This document shows positions 34,201 through 49,200 of a stretch of DNA of 64,000 nucleotides, in pieces. The notes beneath the pieces were generated by a model, which saw only the letters and a program-made list of their open reading frames with translations, was not told where the DNA came from and ran no database searches. The position numbers and the translations under genes were made by a program. The DNA is from Hexactinellida sp. DTS-2022 (lineage: Eukaryota; Porifera; Hexactinellida). Position 1 is the first letter of the stretch. The number at the start of each line of letters is the position of its first letter. The stretch spans positions 2,512,001 to 2,576,000 of the forward strand of contig JAPNXP010000016.1 in assembly GCA_028753945.1 (NCBI GenBank), written 5' to 3'.

Positions 34201-37200
34201 AAACTCTGTATCATGTCATGTTATTAAGGAATATTTAATGTTCAATAATGTTAATCATCAAAGTTATGTGACACAATCTCGAACTTTACAAGAAACTACC
34301 TTCTTTGGTAAAAAGTGGAGATTTCATAACACATCCTATCTCTTGCAAGCATCTTAAAGTATATTAATTTTGTATCTTACTACAGTGCATTGTAAAGTCA
34401 ACTGAATAAATTGATTACTTATACATTAGATGTCGGATATAAGCACACCGGTTATAAGAACATATCGGATTCGATATAAGAACACTATGTTTGGAAATGG
34501 TTGCCATATACCCTGTATAATTTATGCCGGTTATAAGCACATTAAGTGCAGTTCCCGATGATGTACTTATAACCGGTCCACTGTACTATATCGGCCAACA
34601 TCTTTACAAATTAAAAATCCGAGTTTGAAAGGGTGAAGTTTAATGTTCAGAAATTGACCATGTCAGTGCCTGAAAATTATATTTTAAAGGTGTTGTTCTT
34701 TATATACGTATAAGTATTTCCATGAAAATAAAGTAGCACATACAGTCAACTCCCGCTATAACGAAGTGCTCAAGGGCGCCCGCAGGCATACGCACTATAC
34801 GCACGTGCGTATAGTAAATTTTATCTGTTAATTAATTTTAACACTCTTTTGTGCTAAGATTTTTAAAAATTAGTCATAAGACTCATGAGTTCGGAAATTG
34901 GAGACAGAAACTGCCTGAAAAAAATATTGTGCGTACATCATTTTTTAACCTGCGGGCGCCCCTGGAAGTGCTCGGGACCGTAGTTTCATTTCGTAATAAG
35001 CGGAGTTTGGTATAAAGGGAGTTCGTTATAAGCGGAGTTCGAATTTTCGTTCGTTAGAGAAGATTCAATTCTTTTAGCTCAAATTAAGTTTGTTTCAATA
35101 AAATAATTACACAAAAAAATGAACAAAACTAAAATACAATATTAGAAAGAAAACTAAATACAACGAAAATATCTCACTAAATGAGAGGGATATTATTTAT
35201 TCAAATATTTACAAATTATTATTATTAATAGTATACCTACTATATACAACAGCTATTGTGCATTTAGAGAGGGACAGACAAAACTAATAAGTTACCTACA
35301 AAAAAATCAAATTCTTATCAGTTCACTACTGATACAGTCACACATTCAGATAAGACAAATCCAAATTCATTCCTGACTGTACAGGAATAAATTCCTTCGT
35401 TCCTTTTGTTAACCTTGGAGATTCTCAAGGAATTATTATGAAAACCTTTGATAGGTTCAGAATTGTAGTACCAAGTATAAGCTCTAGCTTTTGAAGCACT
35501 ACACTCTAATATGAGATCTTGTCCACAGGATAATTTGGTATTTTGTGGTTGGGTTATAAATACAGGAAGATATATATCATTTGCACTTCTAATATTTTCA
35601 TGAGAGTTCATTTGATCGAGTGAAATATTGGCATCTTTAATAACTTCTTTAATACTATCAGTATCCCAATGAATCTTCCCAAGTATAGTCTCAATATTTG
35701 AGGAAGTATTTCGACTTGAATTATTTTCATCCCATATTTGATATTCTTTAAAAGGATCTTTTTCAAGACGATGGCCCGGAGAAATGGGATGATAATCCAA
35801 TATTCCTAATTCGAGTTTCTGAGTTTCAATCGTTGCACTAATTTTCAGACTTGTCACGTTAGTATAAGCACAGTTGTTATACACATCTGTAGCCAATAAC
35901 CTGTAACGCATTGTCAAATGCCTTCTAGTAATAGGGCCTAATGTTAAATTGGGTTGATGTTCATTAGCTAGAAAGTCAATGCGGTTATCTGGATATATAA
36001 TTTGCCAGGAATAGGTGAGGGTAATTCCCTGTACAAGTGGAGAAATAGTGACGAGACCACCCATCGTGCAATCAATTATTGGCTCGGATTGTATTCTTAC
36101 TTTTGGTAATTCGTAACTGATTACCGGAGATTTAAAGCTGTCTGTATGGAATTTACGGTCTGAATGATTGTTTGATGTCTTTATCATGTTTGTTGGAGCA
36201 AAAATAAATCTATAATGTATAATATGAGGCTTTGCAACAAATTGCATTCGAATACTATACGTCAAGTTGTTCTACCATTTATAAACGTAGTAATTTTGGT
36301 GCGTAGTTTACCTAAATTATAACGTACTGTATTTATTCATTTATTTAAGAATATGCAAATTAATTATATTGACTATGTTAAACTATAATTAATATTAGCC
36401 ACAGTTACATTGTTTTTTTGTCCAGAATTGATTGAGGAACTTGTAAGAGCTACACACTTGAAACCATCTCAAAAGGTGACAAAACTTTTAGCCAATTAAA
36501 TGGAATAGCAGCTAGCATTCAATTAGTATAAATATATTTTAGTGTCTCTATCAATTGTTAAGTGTGCATTATAGAATGTCTATCTGAGACTGTAATTTAA
36601 TTGGTCGAGAGTAAACTCATTCATCCAATCAATTATTGGTGTTCCGTCTGTCTAGCCAAACATTTCTAACATTCCATTGTGTCTATTTGATTTCCAATAA
36701 TTATAAATCAATTCAATAACTGTTCTCTTTGGCCCAAAGTCAGGGGTCCACGGAGTTATACAATTCCTTAGTGATATACTATCTGAGAACTATTCTGATC
36801 CCACCTTATTGGGGCTACTACTAATGTATAGTAATATAGCGTTTATTATAAGGTTCCACTGTTTTAAGTACACCCGACCTTTCATTTGTAAAGCAATATG
36901 CTTTAAATAAAAGCTAGGGTGAAAGTTGTGCGTAGCGCGGACGAGCAGCTTGTTATAATTAATATTCTTACCTTTTGTGATGAAGTAAAGCTGAATACCT
37001 TAACAGAAAGTTCAAAGTACAAATATTCTTGATATAAAAATGAAATATACTAGCTATATATAGTAGAGACAAGAATGCAAATTGAAATTGAAATTGAAAT
37101 TGAAATTAGCTGAAAAAGCAAAAATAATATTACTCAACTAATCTCCATTTTTACTTGAAAATACAATTCCCAGAATATCACATTGGGAGAACTAATGAGA

Positions 37201-40200
37201 AATCGAAATACATAAATTACACTGGGTTTCATTCAATTTTAAACATAAAAATTTGTAAATTTGAAACATTCCCATAGGCGTAAACAAATTCGCTCATTTC
37301 TAAACCTAGACGAAACACTGCATTATACCTATTACGAAGTTACTAAAGCCAATGATTGATACACGTATAACTATTATTTCGATTAATTACTCTAAATATA
37401 TACACAATTGTTGCAAATAATAGGAGTGATATTAAAGACTCTGTGATTCTACTACTTGTCAGAATGCGTTAGAAGTAATCACCATTTCTATAACATTTAA
37501 TGGTGCGTCAATTCCTCAAATTATTCTACGTTTTATAATCAATAATATATACAGTAGAACCTTGTTAGTACGATCACGGTTAATTTACCTGAATGATCAT
37601 TAATTAACAAAATTCCAGAATTATTTATTTATTGGCTGTTATTCAAAGAATTAGTTAATTTTGATTATTACACGTAAGTATGAACCATTTTTGTAAATTA
37701 ATGAAATAAATAAGATACTATATTTCACAAATAACTGATCCTATTATATATATAAACGTACGAATTAACGAGTGACTAAATATGTGGTAATTGTATTGTG
37801 TTGTATTCAACGAATTGATAAATAGAAACATAATATTATAAAGAATGGCTCTATACGACTAAATACTATATATTGAAAGTATTTACAGCTAAGATGAAAT
37901 CCGTAACAAATAAAAATAACATTTGCTTTCGCTTTTAAAAGAGGCTAAAATTTTGGGTCGCAAACTCCCATTTTCCCGACTTATTCTAATGCACACTGTC
38001 TATAAAGAAAACAAGAAAATAACAGTTTATAAAGAAAACAATATGCAATATGATAAGACTATAAACTTTAAACCTACAAATAATGTGATTAATTAATTAA
38101 TTACTCACCAAATATGCGCTTGAATATTCTGGGTCTTGTTTTGAAAAAAGAAAAAGTATGTTGTCTCTTTCAATATGCTATAGGAAAATAATTATTTACC
38201 GATTATAACTTGTAAATAAGTAAATATATTTAGCACGAGTCAATAAATAGTAAATAACTCTTGTTTTTGTGAAATTTATGAACTGATTACTGTTTTGAGA
38301 CTCATTGTGCAATATTATTTAATGAAATTTGCAAACATTATTGCATAAATATGATTATACTTTGGGCAATAAATTGTTAGTCTAAACTATAAATTAATTA
38401 ACTAATAAATAGTAACCCTGACACGTATATGGTTCATATTTTCAGTTTCAATTCAATCAAATCGTTGGTGAATAAATTATGTATATTAATTAATCTACTA
38501 GAAGAATTAAATTCAAGCTAATGCATGAATTAATTACAAACTAAATAGAAAATGCAATGTAATAATAAATAATATTAATGATTATGTAAGTGACAAATAG
38601 TAATATTATATTATACAAATTAACTTTCAATTTAATAGAGATTTAACATCTGTAACATGAATGATATTTAAATATGATAATGTAATAGTTGTATTAATAA
38701 TAGACTGAAGAAATAAAGTACGTATTCATATTCTAAGCAAATTTAAGAGTATTTTAGTAATAAATTAATGAAATATATCGTAACTACTTTATACCGCTTT
38801 GCAACACAAAATAGTTGAGTAGAGATTACAGATGTTTCTATACTAAACATTTCTACATTCAAAAGTAGATAATTAGTATAAACTATGCAACTACAGTAGT
38901 ATAAATATTATGCATAGAAGTATATGCAAATTGTAACATTGTGAAAGTAGAAAAGTGTAGAAAGTAATATTTTCCACGAGATTATTCTAGAAAATTCTAC
39001 TTATCAAAGAATAGATTATGTGGCTATCTACATCACTGTATATCAGCGATTAAACAACTACGTTAATTCTATTCTAGCATTTATAGATTTAATAAAATAA
39101 AACGTGTAATTTATTGCATTAAACAACATGCAGAAATTTTCAAACAAATACAAAATTAAAATTACTTAGAATAATAACAGTAAATTCCCGTTATAACGAA
39201 GTCGGATATAACGAAATAACTGCTTATAACGAAATGGAAATTTTCCCCCAGAGCACCAAATGCATTAATTATTATCGGCTTATAACGAATATCCGGATAT
39301 AACGAAGGAATTTACAGGTCCCAAGCACTTTGTTATAACGAGAGTTCACTGTAAATATTCTTTTTGTTTACGTAACAATAATTACATAGAATAGACACAG
39401 TATAGGCAAACAGGTCAATACTTAATTACTTAAAAACTGTAAGAAAATTTTGAAAAGTGAAATTGTTATTTAATGAATAATCAGTAAATTCCCTAAAGTT
39501 AACTCTAAGAATACAATGAACTGAAAGACTTTCAGTTCAGGTCATTAAGTAGTTAACTTACAAGCATAAAGTTGAATAGGGGGATATTATAAGAAATGAT
39601 TAGTAACATAATTTATCTGTATATATATGGAAGTATATACATACAATATTACTTAAATTATTAGTGGATTAACAATTTGAAGTCATGTTGTCATTAATTA
39701 ATTAATATTATGACGACGCATCATAAACTACAAATATAGCTTAAGTAAATTACGCACTTACGTCAAGCCAGACTTGTAGTCTGGCTCGTAAAAGTTGCAT
39801 AATTGTTGACTCAGGTCAGGTCAGTTAAAATAAATTAAAAATATTGTCCCAGTCAGATCAGCTTAGGCCTTGAGCTATAATTTAAAAAATTTGTGCCACT
39901 TGGTGCGACTATTACATAGTGATAGGAAATATACATACAGTAGAGTTCTCCTAATAACAATAGATCTAATAGCAATATTTTCTTAATAGCAAGTTATTTT
40001 TAGTCCTCAAGCAAGCATTTAATGTTAATTTTGATCCCTAATAGCAAATTCGCCTATTAGCAAGCAAATTTCGTGCAAAATATGACTTGCTATTACGCGA
40101 ACACCACTGTAATTCAAAAAAGTTAATTAAAACATTAAACAAGTGTATTTGCTAGAATTTTTGTTACTCATGCACCTTTTCTAATGTAATATCCAGGCAC

Positions 40201-43200
40201 TGGCAAGGTCATTTTTTACATCAAAATTCACCCTTATTCTGAAGCCGGGGTTTAAAACTGAAAAGGTGTTGTCCGATTTATAAGTAAGCCCTGACCAATT
40301 TAGGAAGTTTCAAATTATGAAATACACGCGTGATATTTTGTGATATTCCCACTCTCACAGTTCCCATTATTTCAAGTAATTAATTCGAAAGCAAAATCCC
40401 TCAATAATATTAAAGGGAATTTAATCACATTTCAATCATAATAAGAACTCAGATATAAAGTGAATAGTTTAATATTACTAATAATTAGTAATAGTCAGGG
40501 GTACAGCAGATTCTATTTTAGCAGAATTCGTAATTAAAAGTGAAAGCTAACAGTAAGGGGAACTACTATAGTATAGTAAGGAGAAATATTGAGGAGTATA
40601 ATCATCTACTTAAATTCATAAGAAATGAGAATAAGTTTAATTAAAGTTATTCAAATTATTACTTTTAATTAATTAATTCAAAAGCAGCTGAAGAAAGTTT
40701 CTACTACATAATATTCTCATCATAGTGCAATAGTGAAATTGAAACTTATGATAATAATTATAATTATTCAAATTTAATTAGATTTACTTTACTAATATAG
40801 TTTCAAAATTCCGGTTATGTAATTTCTAATGAGTATAATATTATTGGGCAAATAATTTTGGTAAAAACAATTATTAATTAATCATTAGTAGAAATCATAA
40901 GGCACAGATCATATGTTTTGCATTCCATTATAACAAGTTGCTATAATTACTTTGGAGTAATTAATATTTAATATTAATTTGAAAAGTGCACAAAACGATT
41001 ACATCAGCATTAATCGGATGGAAAATGCTTTTAAGTTGCATTATAACATATTTAGAGTAGAACCTAGTAAATACGAACACCAGGGGACCGTCAAAATATG
41101 TTCGCTTGTCAGGAATTCGTATTAACCAAAAGGTTGTAAAGGGGATTTGAAATAGAGTTTGCTATAAATTGCTTTAAATCTAATAATCTAAGTTATAATA
41201 CAGTGAAAGTTAATTACTTCATACAAGATTATAATCTTTGTAAGAATTATTGGAACCTCTACACTCTATAATGAATAATTTAATAACAATAATTGTTGTG
41301 TGAATTACAATGGATTCCGGTTATAAGAGCATCGTCGGGAACTGCATATAATGTTATTATATCCGGCATGTTCTTATAACCGGTGTTCTCATATCCGGCA
41401 TCTACTGTAATATCAATAATTGTTATTAATAGAAAACTAGCTTTGTTATTAATAGAAAACTAGCTTCAACCAATAATCTAATTACTCCACGGCTATACTA
41501 TACTAGTATTGTTGTTATTTACGTAGTGAATACACACAATTACAAACAGAAGATAAGAGAAAAAGATATTTATATTTCAATGTATATTTTTAGAAACAGA
41601 ACAATCATGTGCTAAAATTGCACAATAACAAGTAGTATATAATAATAGTAACAAATATTGGATCATAAAATTACACGAATAAGTAGAAATTTGCAAGTGT
41701 TTATAAATAACGTATCTTTAGTAGATAAATTTCAATAGCATCACAATGATGCAATGGCTAACAGGTTACCTACTTATTGCGCTTATACTATTTACTTATG
41801 TAATGTTTGTAAGCATTTCTTATTATATCCATATTATGGTGAAGCAACGACAAATAAAGTAGACTCGTTAATAGGAACACCAGGAGACCGTTGAAATTTG
41901 TTTGTAAAATCCAGAAATTCGTATTAATCGAGTTACTTGCATGCATTTGTAATTCAGTAGAAAAAGGAATTTTCTTATAGTTGTTGAATAAAGAACTGTA
42001 AACTTTGGATATAACGACACTCGTTTGTCAGGCTAAAAAGGTCACTATATCCGATATATGATATCTCAAAATCCGAAGTAGCTTCAAATACTGCTACGGA
42101 CCTATGGGCAAGATAAAAATAGATAAAAAAAGTTTTTAGCGATTTGTCACTAAAGCTCGCTAAATCCAATGTTTACTGAAATGGTTAAGTCAACATATCA
42201 TGGATTTCCATAGGTTAGAAATGTATTTTTAGAATAATTATATTATCTAACGTAAGAATAGATAATTTGAGGAATTGGAATTCACATTTATAAGCAATCA
42301 TTTTGGTTAATCTAATTAGTAGTTGCCAATTACGTAATTGATACTTAAATTATAATTATTTAATTAGAATAATGACATAACTTTGACATATAATAAGCTG
42401 TCACGAATTTGAACTGAAACCTTTACCTAGAGAATAACTAAACTACATTAAGTCGTTAGGAAATTATTAACTATTATTAACTGAACTTTAATGAAACACA
42501 CATGTTAGTACCATGATAAAACATTTTTTAAAGTTTTAAGTTTACTAAAATTAAGAATAATCTATAACTCATATTTATTAAGAACTAGAGTAATCATTCG
42601 TAAAACATTTGTGTTTGATTTACGAATAATTTTAGCTTAAATCTCTCTTATTACAGTGAAATAAATGATTAAGAAATAATTCATGAAATCAAATCAGTAC
42701 TTCTAATGAAGATTGTTTCATTAAAAACTAATTATGGGAACTGTAAATTCAAACAACCATTTTAGGAAGAGAAAGGATAAGATTTATCAGAAATTATATT
42801 TTGATTAAATAAGCCGGATATTAAATTAAAAATAGCCAAATTAGCCAAAATGGAAAATAAAATACTGAAAAATGCTTTTGATTGTTAATTAAAAGAAAAC
42901 TAATTTTTGAATTAACCCAGAATTTTGTTAACAAATAACTTAATTTTCCAGCTAGTCTATACACTATTAAGTATAATAAATCTTTTGAGTCAAGTTATTT
43001 GGAGCCAATAGTATACATATGGTAGATCACAATTAGAGTAATTTTAGATTAATTTCAGCCAAAAATACTAACAATTAAATGTTAATTATTCTAAACCACA
43101 GATAATAATACATTTAATAATAGCAATGAATTATTATCTCATAAAACAAAAAAATCCCTTAATTATTATTTGATTATCGATATATCGTTGTCTCTCTAAA

Positions 43201-46200
43201 TTAAGGTTAAATAATATATATTACAAGTTCGTTCGAGATTTTTTGTCTCTGTTAATTTAATTTATCAAAGCCCTTATGCCACTTTACCTAATAACATAAA
43301 AAATAAACATTAGATGTTAAACTTACCAAATAAATAGGATCAGGGACTTCATGTATTTTAGCCCATTTCTTTGCGAGTTGAAATTCCCCTTTCCTGGAGA
43401 GATGTCTAACAATTAGTTGAGGCATGTCTTTTGTTTGTCGTTTAATTCTTCTCCAATGTTTCCAATCGGGAGAACCGCCAGTTTTAATCGATTCTTCATT
43501 TGATAGACTATTCAAATCTGGCTTCAATAGAGTATTCATTATCTTTAAAATAAAATAATAAAACATACAGTGGACTCCGCTTAATTGGGTAACTTTGGTC
43601 CAAGGGTAGTTTAACTCAATAACAGAATATATTGCAAGCCAAACTGTAATTCCGTTCCGTAAATCCTGTGAAATTTAAGCCAATTAACCGGTGGCTCTAT
43701 TAAGCGGAGTCTACTGTATTTGTTGTTTGTGTTTTTGACTACAGGCCATCGATTCCCAACCTTTTTCACCCGTGGATCTCCTTTAGCAAATATTAGACAT
43801 TCTGTGGACCCCTCCCATTGACTGTAATACAAATTTTGAGATCCCCAATGACTTAGAGCCTGGAAAGTTGAAATTTATTAGGTGAATTAAATATCGCATA
43901 AATATTAACTATATTCTGTTGCGAGTAAAGTTTATATATTTATGCTATCAATCAACCTACTAAGTTATGATTACAGATTATGTATTACAAATTAACAAAA
44001 TGATTTTCAAGATACAATATAGTTAATTAAATGCGATTTGACGGAAATAAAATGGCTAAAACGTATAATTTAGAAGTGATATTAATAGAATCAATACAAA
44101 TGCGACAATTATCTTAAAAATATAAAAATCAAAAGGGATATAAAATGTTAGTATATAAGTATTACATAATATAAGTATTATAAATATTAAATACAAATAA
44201 CAGTATAATCTCATATAGTAAGTTATCTATAATACTATATATGATATTATTAATTTAAATATAAATAACAACACGTAATAAAAGGGTTAATTCTTAAAGG
44301 ATTATATTTAATAGGTACTATAGTTTTAAAAGAATCACAAATAAATATTCAATGGAATTTTTATTTGGGAAAATCCATATTAAGGGTTAATAAGGCCATT
44401 TTATACATATTTGTGGATGCCGGTTATAAGAACATCGTCGGGAACTGTAAATAATGTTCTTATAACCGACATAAATTATATAGGATAAATGGCAACCGTT
44501 TCCCAGTATAATGTTCTTATAACCCGCATCTACTGTATTTGTGGATTTCCAAAATGTTTTCAACAAAAAAGCTTATTGGAACATAAACTGTGCAATGGAC
44601 ATAACTTAATAATTAGATGTACAAAATTGCAAAAAATCGCTTTTCAGTAATAATATCTATGAAGAGACAATATTATTTACGTAAAGGGACAAAGTATGTA
44701 TAATCAATAATTGTATTACAATATATTAGACAACAATATAATATAATTATTCTTAATTTTTACTGAGTAACTTAGACATACGGAAATGCGTCTTTGGTCC
44801 AGTAAAGAATGTCAGACGACCAAAAATGATTATTTCCAAAATAGTTATAAACTAACACATTGCTCCAATGTAATACTAAGCATTATTCTAGTTAACTAGC
44901 CAAAATCACTGATATTTTTATCTTATTATGAATAAAAATTTGGGAATTAGATTGAGAGCAAAATTTCTTTTTGGAACATTTGGTGGCCCTTAAATTTTGT
45001 TGTCCTATTAGTGCTTTGAAATGTAACACTTGGAACAAATGTGTCAATAAATGGCTCAAATAAACTTAATTTAGAATAGAGTAAATTTATGTACACCTAT
45101 CTTCTCGGTTAATGAAAAAACAAATTTTTGGGGGGGAAATATAATAAATTAGTTAAAATACAATCTAAACATAACTTAACTCAGATTTAAATAAAATAAA
45201 TATTAATTGATGACTTACAACAAAACAAAAATTTATGATAATGAAATTTAAATTAAAGGAATCCAGTATATTAAATAAATATCCCTTAAATTGCTTGTAA
45301 GTCAAAATTATATTAAAGAAATATTTCAATAACATTAACTCATTTTTAAATAAAAGCAATTTCAATTTTATGATATCTATTTTTGTATCCATTAATTTAG
45401 ATTTGTTGTAATGACAAAGTATATTCGCTATAGTATATATGCAAATTATTTGAATATGTAGACATTAAAAGAATCACCTAACTATTTGCTATACTAAAAG
45501 ATTAATTTTAGAAGAAATAAATTCGAACTTATTTTGTCATGTAAATTATAACAATTATGATTGTATTCTTGATAAGTATTATAAACCTTGGATATATACC
45601 AAATACGTGTAGTTAGTTAGTTTAAAAATAAATAGACTCCTTTATTGGGTTACCCGCTTAATTAGGGAAACATTTACACATAATTTACGGAACGGAATTA
45701 GTAATATTTTCAGTTAATTGGGTCAAATTACCCTCGCAACAAAACAGCCGAATTAAACTGAGTAGATTTTATTTGAAAGCTAGATTTATTGCACCCAGAT
45801 GATCCAAACAAAACTAGTCCAAACCTTTTTAATCCACACTAAAATATAGTATTATACTTAAATACTAGTTTGATACTTGTTTATTTATATACTTCCATTG
45901 TAATATTCAATTATTTAATGTTTTTTCCCCAAATTTATACGAAAAATAGTTTTGAATCTTCTGTTCGGACTAGCGAGGGTTCGGATTAGCGAGGGTGCAC
46001 TGTACCTCGGAATAAACTTTAACTTTCTCCAATTGAGTAAACAGTTTTCTCTTCAAAATAGAATTACCAGTTAAACTTGAATAAGAGTGCTGTAATATAT
46101 TCAAACATAATTGTGTGTCTTGCCATTCATGAATAATATCCAATACTATTTCCCCCAACATTTCATAATTAGTTAATTGCATTAGAAACTTGAATGCCTC

Positions 46201-49200
46201 CTCGCTAGAAGCTGTCATTCGTGTGTGTTCCAATTCTTCGTTTTTCTCCCTTTGTCGACGAATATAATTAATGCAACCGATGAGAATTAAATTCTTTATC
46301 TGTTGATACCATACACAGTCTCTGTAAGCTAGAAAACTCTCAGAACTTATTATATCGAACGCGTAAATCCAACGACGTTTTGCTATCAAATGGTCCAAAC
46401 AGAGAATGCAGGTTTTGATGCAAGAATAGTTTGACTTTTCGCCTAAAAATAGCTCATGGATATTAAAGAAAATAGGCTTAGAAGAGCCATCAGGTGACTG
46501 TTCAAAACTTAGAGGTGGGATTATCTCGATTTGTTGGTTATGGGAACTACATTCACTCATGTCTGTGCGACTAAATGTTGTTATTTTTCTCGCGAAAGAT
46601 AGAGTATTAAATGAATCTTCAAAGTAACATTTCAGAACTGGAATATCTGAAAAAATACTCAAAATTCGCTCCACATTTCTATCAAAACTTGGATCTTCCT
46701 CAAATTCAGAAGTTTGCGATATTAAATTTCTTGAGAATATCTTTTGGAAATGTCCCATTCCGCTTGGCTTATCGCTGCTGGCAACCGAAGAAGCACTTCT
46801 GTTACTGAGTAACTTCTCATCCTCACTCACTGACCCAGGTTTTGACATTCCTATTGACTGATTTGGTAGGCATACAAACGTAGCTAGTTTCGCTAGAATT
46901 TTACTGTGCGTGTCTATATAGTGTAAAGAGCTCTCATTTAGAGAGTATTTATGGACAGGTTCTTTTGTACTGTTAGTATAAGAATCTGGCCCGATGAAAG
47001 GTGATACATGGAAAGTTGTAGAAACTTCTAGAAGGTTAGTTCCTTCATTTTGTGCGAAGAATCCAAATCTCCAAATGTGTGGGATCGTATCGAGAGAGTT
47101 CCTATTAATAGACTGCTGAGATTTAGGTAGAAACACTAGCAAATTTGGGATTATTAAATCTCTCTTTTGTTCGTAAGAAAGATCTCTTTTTGTGTTAAAA
47201 TGTGAGGCGTACCATGTCAGAAATTCTGCTATCCGAACATATATTCTCAAATCCTAAAAATATAACTAATTAAAATTCAAATTCCAAATAAGGTAGTATA
47301 CTGTTAATTGATATTTAACAAAATATAGAAATCTATAATCATGCCAACCTACACTAAATCACTACTGTATCACTGTTTTTGCAAAAATAACGATGATGAT
47401 CATGAAACTGATAATAAAAGGATATTTTGGGTAAATTAAATTTAGGAAAGTAATGGAGTACGATGATATTAAATGATTGTAAATAGAATGTGACCAAATG
47501 TGTGGTTTGTTGGTGTACATAATAAATTTTATTAATTTGTCCTAAGTACAATATTGTTGCGTATAATCAGTAATGATGAATGTCAGAAACTATCGACAAA
47601 TATGGTCCCAGAAATGATAAATACCATTAGACACTAAACATTGCAAATTATATTATATAAGTTATCACTCTAAAGGTTAGCAATGTTTCAGTTAAACTGA
47701 AAGTGTCAAATCTCTTTATAAATTTTACCACAAGTCATTTGGGAGACTTATACGAACTTATCATACTATACATGTCAGTTACAGTATTATTACGAATTGA
47801 GGAAATTACTATGTAGACTAGAGTATAATTAAAGTAATAATAGGGAAATAAAATCATTATAAGTAATTAGAACTAAATTGGAATGATTTAATCTAACAAT
47901 CCTTCGAGAGACTTGGTGTAAGATATTTCAAATAGAAATCTCCGTAGGAATAGAAAAAATTCACGTTTAATTCCAAATGAAATTGAATTAACTTTCAGTT
48001 TGACTTCACATTCAAGGGCAACGAAGGGTTTTAAACATACAGTCAGGTTCTTTTTATTATGAACATTCAAGGGACCAAAAATTGTGTACATAATAGAGAG
48101 ACTTCATAATAAGCGAACTCAACTTAATACAAACCCTATGTAAGTTGTTAAATTGGGACCATAGGGCTTGTTCATAATAAAATACTTTCATATTTTACGG
48201 ACGGAATATTGTTAACAATAAGCAGACCTGACTGTAATTGGGATTATTGTTATTTCAATAAAAGTAATAAAAATATGAACAATTTTTGTATAAAGCACAC
48301 TGTATTAAGAATTTATATTTCTTAAATTTTTTAATAAAAAGAATTTATAATTCTTTGGAATATTCAACCTTTTCAGACATTCAGATGACTATAAGTATTT
48401 TGTATTCTAACAATATGAGAACTAACCCTAGCACTTTGCGGTTTAGGCTCAATATTCATAGAACAGAATTGAACAGCTGATTCCGTTAACACATCTCTAT
48501 AATTTTCTCTCGTCAAAACCTGTAAAGCAAAGGGAAATAAATATACAATAAATAAATCTTTGAAGTAGTAGTAATAAGTAAAATACAGTAAAAGCTCGTT
48601 AGTACGAACACCAGGGGACCTTCAAAATGTGTACGCCTTATCCGGAATTCGTATTATCCAATATTATTTGTATTTAAAAGGCTTTAAAGGGGACTGAAAT
48701 AGTGTTCCTATTAACCGGAATTTCGTATTAAAAGTGTTCGTATTAACGAGGTTCTATTACAGTAAGTAATCATAGTTTTCTCAAATTACAATGAATAATT
48801 ATATTACACGTGAATTACACGTATAGTTGCTAATTCTTTGATTATGCAACTTTTGAATAAACATAGATACCGTAAAGCAAAACAAGTTACACAATAAACC
48901 GTTTGAAAAAATAATCGAAAATTTAGGGAATTTTAGAGAATAAAATCATACATAGTAAACAACAACAACAACAATTTAGTCTAATTTTAAATAATTTCCA
49001 GGAAAATGAGTTGATTTTATAAATTTAATTAATTTTTATGAGAGTAAGTAGATTATTAAACTGTTTTGACTCAAAATTTGTACACATCTACTAACGTAAC
49101 CTCGGATAGTAAAATATGTGGACAACAGTGATAAATTAATTACTTCCCTACATAACGTATCTACGTACTATGTATTAAGAGTAGATTGGAAGAATATATT

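Larger units (their letters stand above)
22985..38108 (-). other. ZFYVE26: 15-kb ZFYVE26 intron hosting six nested genes
   Basis: The donor GTGAGT at 38,103-38,108 and the acceptor CTTTAG ending at 22,985 join two phase-0 exons without loss of aligned residues. Inside lie six intronless Ig-like genes on both strands, several MITEs and tandem repeats. Host intron and guest genes would be transcribed over each other. Confidence 0.75.
38178..43326. other. ZFYVE26: 5.1-kb ZFYVE26 intron
   Basis: AT-rich intron with MITEs of families E (39,178-39,351), F (39,938-40,109), B (41,052-41,140 and a fragment at 41,862-41,930) and D (41,308-41,408), plus a family P copy (40,165-40,270). The open frame at 41,975-42,169 contains a TCACTATATCCGATATATGA-type palindromic repeat and is not a gene. 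Confidence 0.6.

Noticed and set aside
41975-42169. 64-codon frame on the minus strand
   Set aside because: It overlaps a palindromic repeat (CACTATATCC...GGATATAACG) and has no motif; not a ZFYVE26 exon by phase or content.
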